Under the pieces are notes generated by a model that was not told the origin of the DNA, did not search any database, and was given only the letters and a program-made list of their open reading frames with translations. DNA of 23,622 nt. It comes from Actinomycetes bacterium (GTDB lineage Bacteria > Actinomycetota > Acidimicrobiia > Acidimicrobiales > CADCSY01). The stretch spans positions 1 through 23,622 of the forward strand of contig JAODBP010000170.1 of assembly GCA_025464025.1 (NCBI GenBank). Reading direction: 5' to 3'. A program made the position numbers and the translations under genes. This document shows positions 6,330-15,931 of the stretch, one piece after another; the stretch's first letter is position 1, and every line of letters starts with the position of its first letter.

Positions 6330-7172
6330 ATGAGCACCGAGCTGGCGTCGTTCCTCCGGGCCCGACGCGAGGGCCTCTCGCCCGCCGAGGTCGGCCTGCC
6401 CGACTCCGGCCGGCGCCGCACGCCCGGCCTCCGTCGGGAGGAGGTCGCCACCCTGGCCGGGGTGAGCATCGACTACCTCGTGCGGCTCGAACAGGGCCGC
6501 GACTCCAACCCGTCGTCCTCGGTGCTCGCCGCCCTCGCCGCCGCCCTGCGCCTCACCGAGGAGGAGCGGTCGCACCTCGGCATGCTGGCGGCCAAGGGCC
6601 GCAGCCGCGAGCTCTGCCCCACCGCCGTGCCTCCGACGACGACCGTGCCTGCCACCGTGCGCACGCTGCTCGACCGGCTCGACCCGACGCCGGCGTTCGT
6701 GCTCGACCCCACCAACGACGTGCTGGCGTGGAACCACACGTGGGCCGCGCTGGTCCGGCCCCTCGGGATGCTCGACGGCACGCCGCCCAACACCACCCGC
6801 TACACGTTCCTCGACGAGCGGGCCCGCACCACGTACCCGGACTGGGAGGTCGCGGCCGACGAGCAGGTGCGCCAGCTCCGCGCCGCCGGCACCCACTGGG
6901 GCTGGGACGCCCGGTACCAGGCACTGGTGGCCGAGCTGTCGGCCCACGTCGCCTTCGAGCACCGGTGGTCGGCCCACGCCATCGAGGCCAAGCACCGGGG
7001 CACCAAGGCCGTGCGCCACCCGGAGCTGGGGACCCTCCGCTTCGACTACGAGTCGCTGCGGGTCGGCGACCGCTCCGAGCACCGCCTGGTCACGTGGCTC
7101 CCGGCCGACGAGGCCACCAGCGCCGCCTTGGTGCCGTCCGCGCCGCAGCTGCGGGTCGTCGGGCGGGACTGA
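6330..7172 (+). CDS. XRE-family regulator with MmyB-like ligand-binding domain
   Basis: 280 residues. Residues about 5-85 are a helix-turn-helix of the XRE type: FLRARREGLSPAEVGL, a RRRTPGLRREEVATLAGVS segment with DYLVRLEQGRDSNPS as the recognition region, then LAALAAALRLTEEERSHL. Residues about 105-270 fit the MmyB-like PAS-fold domain, including PAFVLDPTNDVLAWN, HWGWD and ELGTLRFDYESLRV. This architecture is abundant in actinobacteria, where the regulator often controls a divergent oxidoreductase or similar gene and the C-terminal domain is proposed to bind a lipid or small ligand. The neighbouring lipid-binding YceI-type protein is therefore a sensible target. The start is ATG 6330. Confidence 0.9.
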   Translation: MSTELASFLRARREGLSPAEVGLPDSGRRRTPGLRREEVATLAGVSIDYLVRLEQGRDSNPSSSVLAALAAALRLTEEERSHLGMLAAKGRSRELCPTAVPPTTTVPATVRTLLDRLDPTPAFVLDPTNDVLAWNHTWAALVRPLGMLDGTPPNTTRYTFLDERARTTYPDWEVAADEQVRQLRAAGTHWGWDARYQALVAELSAHVAFEHRWSAHAIEAKHRGTKAVRHPELGTLRFDYESLRVGDRSEHRLVTWLPADEATSAALVPSAPQLRVVGRD

Positions 7173-7184
7173 CCGAGTCGAGCG

Positions 7185-7613
7185 CTACAGGGAGACGGGG
7201 GCGGCAGCCGAGCGGTCGCGGTCGCTCTTCGTCATGGCCAGGAGGTCGCGGTAGGCGTCGACGGCCCGGTTGACGACCGCCACGTTCGAGGCGACCGCGG
7301 TCTGGGCGCCCATCATGTCGACCATCTGCCCGGCCACGTCGATGTTGGGCAGGCGCACGAAGCCCGACCCGTCGGCCTGCGGGTTGTTCGGCTGCGACAC
7401 CGGGATGCCCTCGGGCGTCCCGGCCGGCACAGACCCGTCGACCCGCACACCACCGGCCGGCGCCTCGGTGAGGACCGGCCGATCCCCCTGGAACGCCGCC
7501 TCGTCCATGCGCTTGGTCGTCTGCAGGTTGGCGAGGTTGTTCGCGGTCGCGTTGAGCTGCTGGATCGCGGCACCGAGGCCGCTCGCCGCACTCCCGATCG
7601 CGTCGATCCTCAT
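7185..7613 (-). CDS. FlgC-like flagellar rod protein, orphan
   Basis: 142 residues, close to the usual FlgC length. The N-terminus has the rod/hook family pattern: a helical SAASGLGAAIQQLNATANNL with the NNLAN box. The C-terminus has the FlgC-type end (FVRLPNIDVAGQMVDMMGAQ, then SNVAVVNRAVDAYRDLLAM). The middle is a short Pro/Gly-rich insert. Rod proteins of this family polymerise in the envelope and have no cleaved signal. No other flagellar gene is in the window, which is odd for a gene normally next to flgB and fliE. The ATG at 7613 is 11 nt after the trpD stop, so it is probably co-transcribed with trpD. It may serve a remote flagellar cluster or be a relic put to other use. Confidence 0.75.
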   Translation of the reverse strand: MRIDAIGSAASGLGAAIQQLNATANNLANLQTTKRMDEAAFQGDRPVLTEAPAGGVRVDGSVPAGTPEGIPVSQPNNPQADGSGFVRLPNIDVAGQMVDMMGAQTAVASNVAVVNRAVDAYRDLLAMTKSDRDRSAAAPVSL

Positions 7614-7624
7614 CAGCCGGAAGC

Positions 7625-8680
7625 CTACTCCTGCACGGCCTTCGACACCCGGACCAGCTCCTCGAGCACGGTGGCGGCCCGACCGTCGTCGATCGCCGCC
7701 GCCCCGGCCTCCATGCCACCGGCCAGGTCGTCGGCCACGCCGGCGGCGACCAGGCCGGCCGCGGCGTTGAGGAGGACCAGGTCGCGATGGCCTGTCCGCT
7801 CGCCGTCGAGCACCCGGCGGGTGAGGTCGACGTTGGTGGCGGTGTCGCCGCCCCGGACGGCCGACGGGTCGTCATGGGCCACGCCGAGGTCCTTCGGGTC
7901 GACCTCGTAGGACCGGAGCTCGCCGTCGCGCAGCTCGATCACCGACGACGTCGTGAGGGTGGTCAGCTCGTCGAGGCCGTCGTGGCCGTGGACGACGAGG
8001 GCCCGCTCGGCGCCCCGGGCCCGCAGCACGCCGGCGGCCTTGGCCGCCATGGCCGGGTCGCTCACGCCGACCACCTGGCGCCGGACCCGGGCCGGGTTCG
8101 CCAGGGGGCCGAGGAAGTTGAACACCGTCGGCACGCCCAGCTCCCGGCGGGTCGGGCCGGCGTGGCGCATGGCGGGGTGGAACCGGGGGGCGAAGCAGAA
8201 GCCCATGCCGGCCTCCTCGAGGCAGCGCACCACGCCCTCGGGCCCGAGCTCGACGACGACGCCGAGGGCCTCGAGCAGGTCGGCCGAGCTGGAGGTGGCC
8301 GTGGCGGCCCGGCCCCCGTGCTTGCAGACCTTCCCGCCGGCGCCGGCGATCACGAAGCTGGCGATGGTCGACACGTTGAACGCCGCCACCCGCCGGGTGG
8401 GCGAACCGCCCGAGCCGCAGGTGTCGACCGGGTCGATGCCGGCCGGCAGGGCGACCACCTCGGCGGCGGCGACCATGGCGTCGACCATGCCGGCCAGTTC
8501 CTCGACGGTCTCGCCCTTCATGCGCAGGGCCACGACGAACGCCGCGACCTGGGCCGGCGTGGCGTTGCCGTCGAGGATCTCGGTCAGCGCGGCACCGGCC
8601 TCGTCGGCCGAGAGCGAGTCGCGCGCCATGAGCCTGCGCAGCACCGCCGGCCAACCCCCCAGCTCCGACAACGTCGTCAC
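7625..8680 (-). CDS. trpD: Anthranilate phosphoribosyltransferase
   Basis: 351 residues. The enzyme transfers the phosphoribosyl group of PRPP to anthranilate, the second committed step of tryptophan synthesis. Landmarks are an N-terminal helical bundle (LSADEAGAALTEILDGNATPAQVAAF), the PRPP-binding glycine loop (DTCGSGGSPTRRVAAFNVST), KHGGRAATATSSSADLLEALG where many homologues have KHGNR and SSxSGSAD, and NFLGPLANPA. The N-to-G change in KHG(N/G)R is worth noting but the rest is intact. Start is GTG 8680 with TAGAGT 7 nt upstream, suggesting leaderless translation. No other trp genes are present. In mycobacteria trpD lies beside the DEDDh/GIY-YIG gene, and here the two are 2.5 kb apart with other genes between them. 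Confidence 0.95.
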   Translation of the reverse strand: MTTLSELGGWPAVLRRLMARDSLSADEAGAALTEILDGNATPAQVAAFVVALRMKGETVEELAGMVDAMVAAAEVVALPAGIDPVDTCGSGGSPTRRVAAFNVSTIASFVIAGAGGKVCKHGGRAATATSSSADLLEALGVVVELGPEGVVRCLEEAGMGFCFAPRFHPAMRHAGPTRRELGVPTVFNFLGPLANPARVRRQVVGVSDPAMAAKAAGVLRARGAERALVVHGHDGLDELTTLTTSSVIELRDGELRSYEVDPKDLGVAHDDPSAVRGGDTATNVDLTRRVLDGERTGHRDLVLLNAAAGLVAAGVADDLAGGMEAGAAAIDDGRAATVLEELVRVSKAVQE

Positions 8681-8687
8681 CTGGCGG

Positions 8688-8693
8688 ACTCTA
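8688..8693 (-). promoter_or_regulatory. Leaderless -10 element TAGAGT
   Basis: TAGAGT on the minus strand is followed by 7 nt and the GTG of trpD at 8680; no Shine-Dalgarno lies between. Confidence 0.45.
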
Positions 8694-8759
8694 GAAGGCG
8701 TGAGCCGGGGCCGGCGTCGGGAGCGCCAGCGAGCAGGCGGCAGTCGAGCGCAGCCTGCG

Positions 8760-8806
8760 GAGCGAGACCATCAGCTCAGAGCCAGCTCAGAGCGAGGCCA
8801 TCAGCT
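8760..8806. repeat. Imperfect 17-bp direct repeat at the WhiB gene end
   Basis: GAGCGAGACCATCAGCT (8760-8776) and GAGCGAGGCCATCAGCT (8790-8806) differ at one base and are offset by 30 bp. The second copy contains two bases of the whiB-like stop codon. The flanking 8700-8760 is also rich in GCGAGC/GCAGGC words; the whole 111-bp spacer holds no gene. Confidence 0.8.
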
Positions 8807-9035
8807 AGGCGGTGCGGCGGCGCTGGCGGATGATCCGGCGGCGCTCACGCTCGGTGGCCCCGCCCCAGACGCCTTCCTTCTCCCGGGCGCTCAGGGCGTG
8901 CTCGAGGCACGCCTGGCGCACCGCGCAGACGGCGCAGATCCCCTTCGCCTCGTCCGACTCCTCGTCGGTCACGGGGTAGAAGACGTCGGGATCGATGCCT
9001 CGGCACGCGCCCTTGTCGCGCCAGCTCTGCGTCAT
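8805..9035 (-). CDS. WhiB-family iron-sulfur transcription regulator
   Basis: 76 residues with the complete Wbl signature: four cysteines C11, C34, C37 and C43 (Cx22Cx2Cx5C) that hold a [4Fe-4S] cluster, the GVWGG turn at 55-59, and a basic C-terminal tail (ERERRRIIRQRRR) for DNA binding. Wbl proteins bind the primary sigma factor and respond to NO, O2 or redox state in actinobacteria. The short length and D/E-rich linker are like WhiB1/WhiB2-type proteins, but I cannot assign a subfamily. ATG 9035 gives an N-terminus of MTQSWRDKGAC, appropriate for the family. The 5' leader (9036-9167) contains a strong hairpin. Upstream on the same strand is a BldC-like gene. Confidence 0.95.
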   Translation of the reverse strand: MTQSWRDKGACRGIDPDVFYPVTDEESDEAKGICAVCAVRQACLEHALSAREKEGVWGGATERERRRIIRQRRRTA

Positions 9036-9074
9036 GGTGGGGGGATCCGCTTCCTGGGTGCTCGTCGACTCTGG

Positions 9075-9093
9075 GTGCCGGCGGGGCCGGCAC
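9075..9093 (-). terminator. Stem-loop between bldC-like and whiB-like genes
   Basis: Perfect 8-bp arms GTGCCGGC and GCCGGCAC around a GGG loop, 75 nt downstream of the bldC-like stop and 39 nt before the whiB-like start. No U-tract follows, so this could equally be a structured whiB leader. Confidence 0.4.
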
Positions 9094-9167
9094 GAAGGGA
9101 GCAGTATTGTCGACCGGCCCAGGAGAGTCCATCTGACTCCCCACCTGCCCTGACCTGCGGTGATGCC

Positions 9168-9428
9168 CTAGTGGACGGATCCCCCGTCCCCGCTGGCCCG
9201 CTCCAGCAGCGCCCGGACCTCGTCGGCCGGGTAGCGCCGATGGCCTCCCGGGGTGCGAACCGACGGGATCCTCCCCTTGCGGGCCCAATCGGTCACCGCC
9301 CGCTCCGAGACCTGGAAGAGCAGCGCGACCTCGCGCGTGCGGAGGAGCCGGCCGTGGAAGGCCGTCCCGTCTGACCCGAACAGCTCATGCACGAGCGCCT
9401 GACGCTCGTCCGTCCTGACTGCAACCAT
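9168..9428 (-). CDS. BldC-like MerR-type small DNA-binding protein
   Basis: 86 residues. A single winged helix-turn-helix of the MerR/excisionase type occupies residues about 28-75: LRTREVALLFQVSERAVTDW, then ARKGRIPSVRTPGGHRRY and EVRALLER. The RTxGGHRRY box is the signature of BldC, the Streptomyces regulator that delays differentiation and binds DNA as head-to-tail oligomers on direct repeats. The protein has an N-terminal extension of about 15-20 residues compared with BldC (68 residues). A GGGGGG run 8 nt before ATG 9428 can serve as Shine-Dalgarno. Excisionase-like proteins share the fold, but no integrase is nearby, so a regulator is favoured. Confidence 0.85.
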   Translation of the reverse strand: MVAVRTDERQALVHELFGSDGTAFHGRLLRTREVALLFQVSERAVTDWARKGRIPSVRTPGGHRRYPADEVRALLERASGDGGSVH

Positions 9429-9535
9429 CTGAGCGACCCCCCACCGGTTCTTCCGGTATCGCCTGCGGTGCGCGCAGTGTCTCCGAAAGTGACGCCTGCC
9501 ACAAGGCCCAGCGCGAAGAGGTCACCTGTCCATGA

Positions 9536-10123
9536 CTAGCCCAGGAGGTCGGTCCGGAGCTCCTCTCGGGTCTCGTCGGACAAACGGGTGGCCTCGTCGT
9601 AGTTCTCGTGATCGACGGCCAGATCGACCGGTCCGGCGGCGAACGCGTCGACCTGCGCGGGGGTCAGGTCGAAGTACACGTAGTGCACGGATGCGGTGAT
9701 CTCCTCGCGCGTGAGCTGGGCCTCGTGCGCCGCCTCCGGCGTGCACCGCACGACCGAACCGTCGGCCAGGCGGAGCTGGAGCGACCGCTCGATGCCGACC
9801 AGCTTGGGCAGCCAGTTCACGAGCCCGTCCTTGTCGGTGAGCTCGATGAAGAGGGTCATGGCGAGCTGTCCGGGCTCGGGCACCAGCGGGTTGTAGATGT
9901 CGAGCTCGGCCTGGATCGCCTCGTCGGTGAGCATGCGCTCGGCCCGGGCCATCTCCTGGATCTGGAAGCGGACGGTGTCTCGGTTCTCGAACACCACGGT
10001 CACGACCGGCCCGATGCCGACCCGCCGCTTCTTCTTCAGGGCGATCACGTGGTCGCGGAACTCCTCGCGCTCGCGCTCGTAGGCCCGCAGGTCGGCGATG
10101 TCGTCCAGGGTGAGCTTGCTCAC
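9536..10123 (-). CDS. DUF3501 family protein
   Basis: 195 residues, recognised as DUF3501 by the opening LTLDDIADLRAYEREREEFR, the KKKRRVGIGPVVTVVFENRD segment and the RFQIQEMARAER helix. The function is unknown. The family characteristically sits beside rubrerythrin and a GlpC/HdrD-like Fe-S oxidoreductase, exactly as here, so it is likely part of a peroxide or redox response. The start is GTG 10123, overlapping the upstream TGA (GTGA), with AGGAG 5 nt upstream. No cysteine motif or membrane segment is visible, so it is probably a soluble accessory protein. Confidence 0.88.
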   Translation of the reverse strand: MSKLTLDDIADLRAYEREREEFRDHVIALKKKRRVGIGPVVTVVFENRDTVRFQIQEMARAERMLTDEAIQAELDIYNPLVPEPGQLAMTLFIELTDKDGLVNWLPKLVGIERSLQLRLADGSVVRCTPEAAHEAQLTREEITASVHYVYFDLTPAQVDAFAAGPVDLAVDHENYDEATRLSDETREELRTDLLG

Positions 10124-11439
10124 GGGGTCTCCTCGGGGATGCCGTAGGCCCGAGCCACGAACTGCATCGGGTGCACGGGCTGGCGGCCGGTGGCGTCCTT
10201 GATCCCGCCGTTGGCCAGGTGGCAGTCGCCCACCACGAGCGGGGCGTCCTGCTGCTGGATGGTCTTCTTCAGGCCCTGGATCACCTTCTGCTGGAGCGCC
10301 TGGTTCTCGGCCCGGTAGCCCCACATGCCGTCGATGCCCGAACACTGGGCGGCGAGCTGGACCTTGGTGCCGGTGAGCTTCATGAGGTCGCGGCTCTTGA
10401 GCCCGATGTTCTGGGCCTGGAGGTGGCAGGGCACGTGGTAGGTGATCGTCTCCGGCACCTCGCCCTCGAAGGCGGCGTCGAGCCCCCCGGCCTCGGTGCC
10501 CTTGCCCTCCTTGTGGAGCTTCATGAGGTACTCGGCCACGTCGTAGGTGTGCTCCTTCACCAGCCGGGCGTCCTCGTGGTCGTCGCCCAGGTGGTCGACG
10601 TAGTCGTTCTTGAGGATGAAGCCGCACGTCGGCTGGGGCACGACGATGTCGCGGCCCTGGCGCACCTGCTCGGCCAGCACCTTGGCGTTCTTCCGGGCGT
10701 AGGTCTGGAAGGTGTCGAAGTCACCCTCGTGCAGGAACGGCGCCCCGCAGCACTTGGTGCCCTCGGGCACGGCGACCTCGACGCCGTTTCGCTCGTAGAC
10801 CTTCACCGTGTCGTGGCCGACGCCGGTGGCTTGGTACTCGACGAGGCACGTGGGGAACAGCGCCACGTCACCCCGCTTGGCCCGGCCGAGCGCGCCCTTG
10901 CCCCGCTTCTTGAACCAGGTCGTGAACCGCTGCCGCGCGTACGGCGGCAGGACCCGCTCGGCCGAGATGCCGGTGACCTTCTCCATCACCTTGCGGATGC
11001 CCGTGCCGGGCGTGCCCATCACCTTGTTGGCCAGCGGCGCGCCGAGCACGCCGGCGTGGCCCGAGAGGTCGGTGCGGCCGATGGCGTGGTCGGTGATCCG
11101 GACCCGGATCCCGTCGCCCTTCTTCTGCACCGCCTTGGCCCGCAGCATCAGGCGGGGGAAGTCGAGCGCCCACTCGTGCGGCGGGACGTAGGGGCACTTG
11201 ACGTAGCAGATCTTGCACTCGAAGCACTCGTCGACGACCTGGTCCTGCTCGGCCCTGGTGAGCTTCGCCGCGTCCTGGTCGTCGTGGGCGTCGATGAACG
11301 CGAACAACGTCGGGAAGCTGGTGCACAGGTTCCAGCACAGGCGGCACCCGTGACACAGGTCGTAGACCCGCGTGAGCTCCTCACGCAGGTCGGCCTCGGC
11401 GAAGTACTGCGGGTGCTTCGGGTCGTAGGTCACCGTCAT
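10120..11439 (-). CDS. GlpC/HdrD-like iron-sulfur oxidoreductase
   Basis: 439 residues. Two ferredoxin-like [4Fe-4S] sites lie at the N-terminus: C29/C32/C35/C39 ([11 protein letters not shown]) and C72/C75/C78/C82 ([12 protein letters not shown]). The C-terminal half has two cysteine-rich (CCG-type) domains: TCLVEYQ with [13 protein letters not shown], and [10 protein letters not shown] with [11 protein letters not shown], where the second Cys of the pair is replaced by Ser-Gly as in GlpC. The family includes the membrane-anchor subunit of anaerobic glycerol-3-phosphate dehydrogenase and heterodisulfide reductase subunit D. The genomic link to DUF3501 and rubrerythrin suggests electron transfer to rubrerythrin. 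A clear AGGAG stands 6 nt before ATG 11439. Confidence 0.92.
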   Translation of the reverse strand: MTVTYDPKHPQYFAEADLREELTRVYDLCHGCRLCWNLCTSFPTLFAFIDAHDDQDAAKLTRAEQDQVVDECFECKICYVKCPYVPPHEWALDFPRLMLRAKAVQKKGDGIRVRITDHAIGRTDLSGHAGVLGAPLANKVMGTPGTGIRKVMEKVTGISAERVLPPYARQRFTTWFKKRGKGALGRAKRGDVALFPTCLVEYQATGVGHDTVKVYERNGVEVAVPEGTKCCGAPFLHEGDFDTFQTYARKNAKVLAEQVRQGRDIVVPQPTCGFILKNDYVDHLGDDHEDARLVKEHTYDVAEYLMKLHKEGKGTEAGGLDAAFEGEVPETITYHVPCHLQAQNIGLKSRDLMKLTGTKVQLAAQCSGIDGMWGYRAENQALQQKVIQGLKKTIQQQDAPLVVGDCHLANGGIKDATGRQPVHPMQFVARAYGIPEETP

Positions 11440-11472
11440 CGAGCGCTCCTGTGTTCGGGCGGGGGACGACGA

Positions 11473-11500
11473 AGCCCCGGTCCCCGCCGGGACCGGGGCT
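11473..11500 (-). terminator. Strong hairpin terminator after rubrerythrin
   Basis: Perfect 12-bp arms AGCCCCGGTCCC (11473-11484) and GGGACCGGGGCT (11489-11500) flank a CGCC loop, 14 nt after the rubrerythrin stop. There is no U-tract, as is common in high-GC actinobacteria. It separates the perR-rubrerythrin unit from the downstream Fe-S oxidoreductase, and may act as an attenuator if the genes are co-transcribed. Confidence 0.85.
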
Positions 11501-11513
11501 CATCGAGGTGGTC

Positions 11514-11933
<420 letters not shown>

Positions 11934-11957
11934 GTTGCTCTCCTTGTTGTGCTGGGG

Positions 11958-12374
11958 TCAGTGAAGGACGGGGGCGCAGTCGTCGCAGCGGCCGCGGAAC
12001 ACGACCTCGGCGCTGTCGACGGTGAAGCCGAGGGCGGTGACAGGCACGGCGACGGGCTCGACGTAGACGTCGCGCACCTTGCCGCACTCGACGCACACGA
12101 GGTGGTGGTGCGTGTCGACGTTGGGGTCGAAGCGGGCGGCGCCGAGGCCGAGGTCGAGGGCGTTGATCTCGCCCATCGAGGCCAGGTCGTTGAGCACCTG
12201 GTACACGGTGCGCAGCGACACGCTCGGCATCGCCGCGGTCACCGTGGCGTGCACCGACTCGGCCGTCGGGTGGTCGACGTTGTCGACCAGGGCACGGAAC
12301 ACGGCCTCCCGCTGGGGCGTCACCTTCAGCCCTCGGGCCCGGAAGCGCTGCGTCAGCTCGGCGGGGGTCTGCAT
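11958..12374 (-). CDS. perR: PerR-type Fur family repressor
   Basis: 138 residues with the full Fur layout: winged HTH ([30 protein letters not shown]), a hinge, and a dimerisation domain with structural zinc pairs C94/C97 and C130/C133. The regulatory metal ligands match PerR: H35 (HPTAE), D83, H89, H91, and D102 in CGKVRD, which corresponds to D104 of B. subtilis PerR where Fur has Glu. Such Asp sites favour Fe/Mn-dependent peroxide sensing by histidine oxidation. The gene lies directly upstream of rubrerythrin and is divergent from the glpD-like gene. A -10-like TAGGGT is 9 nt before ATG 12374, and a PerR-box-like palindrome overlaps the upstream region, suggesting autoregulation. Confidence 0.9.
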   Translation of the reverse strand: MQTPAELTQRFRARGLKVTPQREAVFRALVDNVDHPTAESVHATVTAAMPSVSLRTVYQVLNDLASMGEINALDLGLGAARFDPNVDTHHHLVCVECGKVRDVYVEPVAVPVTALGFTVDSAEVVFRGRCDDCAPVLH

Positions 12375-12383
12375 CCGGACCCG

Positions 12384-12389
12384 ACCCTA
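12384..12389 (-). promoter_or_regulatory. -10 element TAGGGT of perR
   Basis: TAGGGT on the minus strand is 9 nt before the perR ATG and is immediately preceded by the candidate operator, so bound repressor would block it. Confidence 0.5.
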
Positions 12390-12392
12390 CCG

Positions 12393-12416
12393 ACAACCGT
12401 TGTTGATCGACAACGG
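12393..12416. promoter_or_regulatory. Candidate Fur/PerR operator
   Basis: Two overlapping palindromes: ACAACCGTTGT (5-1-5, perfect) at 12393-12403, and a 20-bp one at 12397-12416 with arms CCGTTGT and ACAACGG matching at 18 of 20 positions. Together they supply three alternating ACAAC/GTTGT half-sites, the overlapping arrangement typical of Fur-family boxes. It lies in the 84-bp spacer between the perR and glpD-like starts. Confidence 0.65.
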
Positions 12417-12446
12417 GTGCTGGGATGGGCGGCGCGGCGCCCCGCC

Positions 12447-12452
12447 TACAGT
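12447..12452 (+). promoter_or_regulatory. Leaderless -10 element TACAGT
   Basis: CCTACAGTC places the hexamer 6 nt before the GTG at 12459. The candidate PerR box ends 30 bp upstream of this hexamer, around or just upstream of the -35 region. Confidence 0.5.
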
Positions 12453-12458
12453 CGTCCC

Positions 12459-14077
<1,619 letters not shown>

Positions 14078-14081
<4 letters not shown>

Positions 14082-15520
14082 GCGATCGCCACCTGGCCCG
14101 GACGGTCGAGGTGCCCGACGGGTTCGTCGAGCAGCTCGGACGGGCGTGCACCGCCGTCATCACCGACGACGCGCTCCTGCTCGAGGCCGGCCGCGACTGG
14201 TGGCCGCTCGGCCTCCAGTGGCAGTACGACGGCATCGTGGCCGCCCGGCCGGCGGCGGTGGCCCACCCGTCGACCGGGCAGGAGGCGGCCGACGTGCTGC
14301 GCCTGTGCGCCGAGCACGGCGTCCCGGTCACCACGGCCGGCGGGCGCAGCGGCGTGAACGGGGCCAGCGTGCCGATCTTCGGTGGCGTCGTGCTCGACAT
14401 GTCGGGCATGGCCGGGATCGTCGACGTCGACGGCGTGTCGCTCACCGTCGAGGTGCTGCCCGGCACCAACGGCGCCGAGTTCGAGTCCGAGCTGCGCGAC
14501 CGCCACGGGATCACGTGCGGGCACTGGCCCCAGTCGATCGCCATCTCGACCGTGGGCGGGTGGCTCGCCTGCCGGGGCGCCGGCCAGCTCTCGACCCGCT
14601 ACGGCAAGGTCGAGGACATGGTCGTCGGGCTCGAGGTCGCCCTGGCCGACGGCTCCATCCTCCGCACCGGGGGCGCGCCCCGCTCGGCCGTCGGGCCCGA
14701 CCTGACCCAGCTCTTCGTCGGCTCCGAGGGGACGCTCGGCGTGATCACCTCGGCCCGGCTCCGGGCCCACCCGGCGCCCCCGGCCACCTGGTTCGGGGCC
14801 TGGGGGTTCCCCACGTTCGAGGCCGGCCTCCAGGTGTGCCGCCGCGTCCTCCAGCGGGGCGCCACCCCCGCGGTGCTCCGGCTGTACGACGCCATCGAGG
14901 GCGACCGGAGCTACCAGACGGGCGACCGGGCCGTGCTGCTCGTCCTCGACGAGGGCGACGACCACGTGATCGACGCGACCTCGGCCGTCGTGGCCGAGGA
15001 GTGCTCGGGGGCCGAGCGGCTCGGCGACGCCCTGGTCGAGCGGTGGATGGGGCACCGCAACGACGTGAGCGCCCTGCACGACCTCACCCAGAAGGGCTTC
15101 GCCCTCGACACGATGGAGATCGCCGCCCCCTGGGCCGCGCTGCCCGCCATCTACGCTCGCTGCCTCACCGCACTCGGGGACGTCCCCGGGATGTTGACCG
15201 CCTCGGCCCACCAGTCCCACGCCTACACCGACGGGGCGTGCCTGTACTTCACCTTCGTCGGCAAGCCCGAGCTCGACCAACGGGAGGCGTTCTACGTGCA
15301 GGCCTGGGATGCCGCGCAGCGCACGGCCATCGACGCCGGCGCCGCGCTGTCGCACCACCACGGCGTCGGCCTCAACCGGGGTCGGTTCATGGAGCAGGCG
15401 CTCGGCCCGACCGGCCTCGCCGTCCTCCAGTCGGTGAAGGACGCCCTCGACCCGGCCGGCGTGCTCAACCCGGGCAAGCTCGGCCTCCGCTCCCCCTTCG
15501 GCGAGGTGCGCTGGCCATGA
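14078..15520 (+). CDS. FAD-binding oxidase similar to alkylglycerone-phosphate synthase
   Basis: 480 residues of the PCMH/VAO flavoprotein superfamily. Residues about 50-230 form the FAD_binding_4 domain: [49 protein letters not shown] and [15 protein letters not shown]. The C-terminal cap has [11 protein letters not shown], a triple histidine at 426-428 (SHHHGVG) and VLNPGKLGL at the end. The triple His and the overall pattern point to alkyldihydroxyacetonephosphate synthase-like proteins rather than D-lactate dehydrogenase, though GlcD-type enzymes share the FAD domain. True AGPS exchanges the acyl chain of acyl-DHAP for a fatty alcohol, starting ether-lipid synthesis. A mycobacterial homologue near glpD1 (Rv2251) is recalled. 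The start overlaps the glpD stop; substrate here is unproven. Confidence 0.82.
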
Positions 15521-15912
15521 GCACCTCGACGTTGCAACCCGAGGCGATCGTGAAGGGCATGGCCCTGTCGATCGTCATCTGCCTGCCCCTGGCCCTGCTG
15601 TCGCAGGCCATCGCCGACAGCACCGACGACGACCCGTCGCGCTGGGCCTTCGTGCTGTTCTTCGGCGTGCTCATCGGCTTCGTGCTCGGTGGCTTCGTGA
15701 CCGCCCGCTCGGTCACCGACTACCCGTACACGAACGGCGCCGTGGCCGCCCTGGCCGCCTACGTGGTGATCCAGGGCGTGGCCATCGTCGTGCGGCTCGT
15801 CGGCGGTGACGACGTGCGGGTCGTCGCCGTCGTGTTCAACGGCCTCGTCGCCTACGGCTGCGGCCTCACCGGCGCGCTCGCCGGCGCCCGGAACAGCGCC
15901 ACACGGGCATGA
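15517..15912 (+). CDS. Four-helix integral membrane protein, unknown function
   Basis: 131 residues with four hydrophobic segments: about 13-33 (GMALSIVICLPLALLSQAIA), 43-65 (WAFVLFFGVLIGFVLGGFVT), 73-95 (GAVAALAAYVVIQGVAIVV) and 101-125 (VVAVVFNGLVAYGCGLTGALA). The loops are short and acidic (DSTDDDPS; GGDD). It has the size and layout of TIGR04086-like or similar four-helix proteins, but I cannot place it in a family. ATG overlaps the preceding TGA (ATGA), and the next gene begins 10 nt after its stop, so it is translated as part of the glycerol-type operon. It could anchor an enzyme complex or be a small permease; no transporter motif is visible. Confidence 0.82.
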   Translation: MSTSTLQPEAIVKGMALSIVICLPLALLSQAIADSTDDDPSRWAFVLFFGVLIGFVLGGFVTARSVTDYPYTNGAVAALAAYVVIQGVAIVVRLVGGDDVRVVAVVFNGLVAYGCGLTGALAGARNSATRA

Positions 15913-15931
15913 GCATCGCCACATGAGCATC
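15908..15931 (+). repeat. Duplicated start region CATGAGCATC
   Basis: CATGAGCATC occurs at 15908-15917 and again at 15922-15931, 14 bp apart. The first copy holds an ATG overlapping the membrane gene's TGA, but it leads to a five-codon frame that stops at TGA 15924-15926, inside the second copy. The second ATG (15923) opens the kinase. This looks like a short duplication at the kinase start. Confidence 0.7.

Noticed and set aside
9168..9428. Excisionase of an integrated element
   Set aside because: The fold is shared, but no integrase, attachment site or phage gene is nearby, and the RTPGGHRRY box fits BldC.
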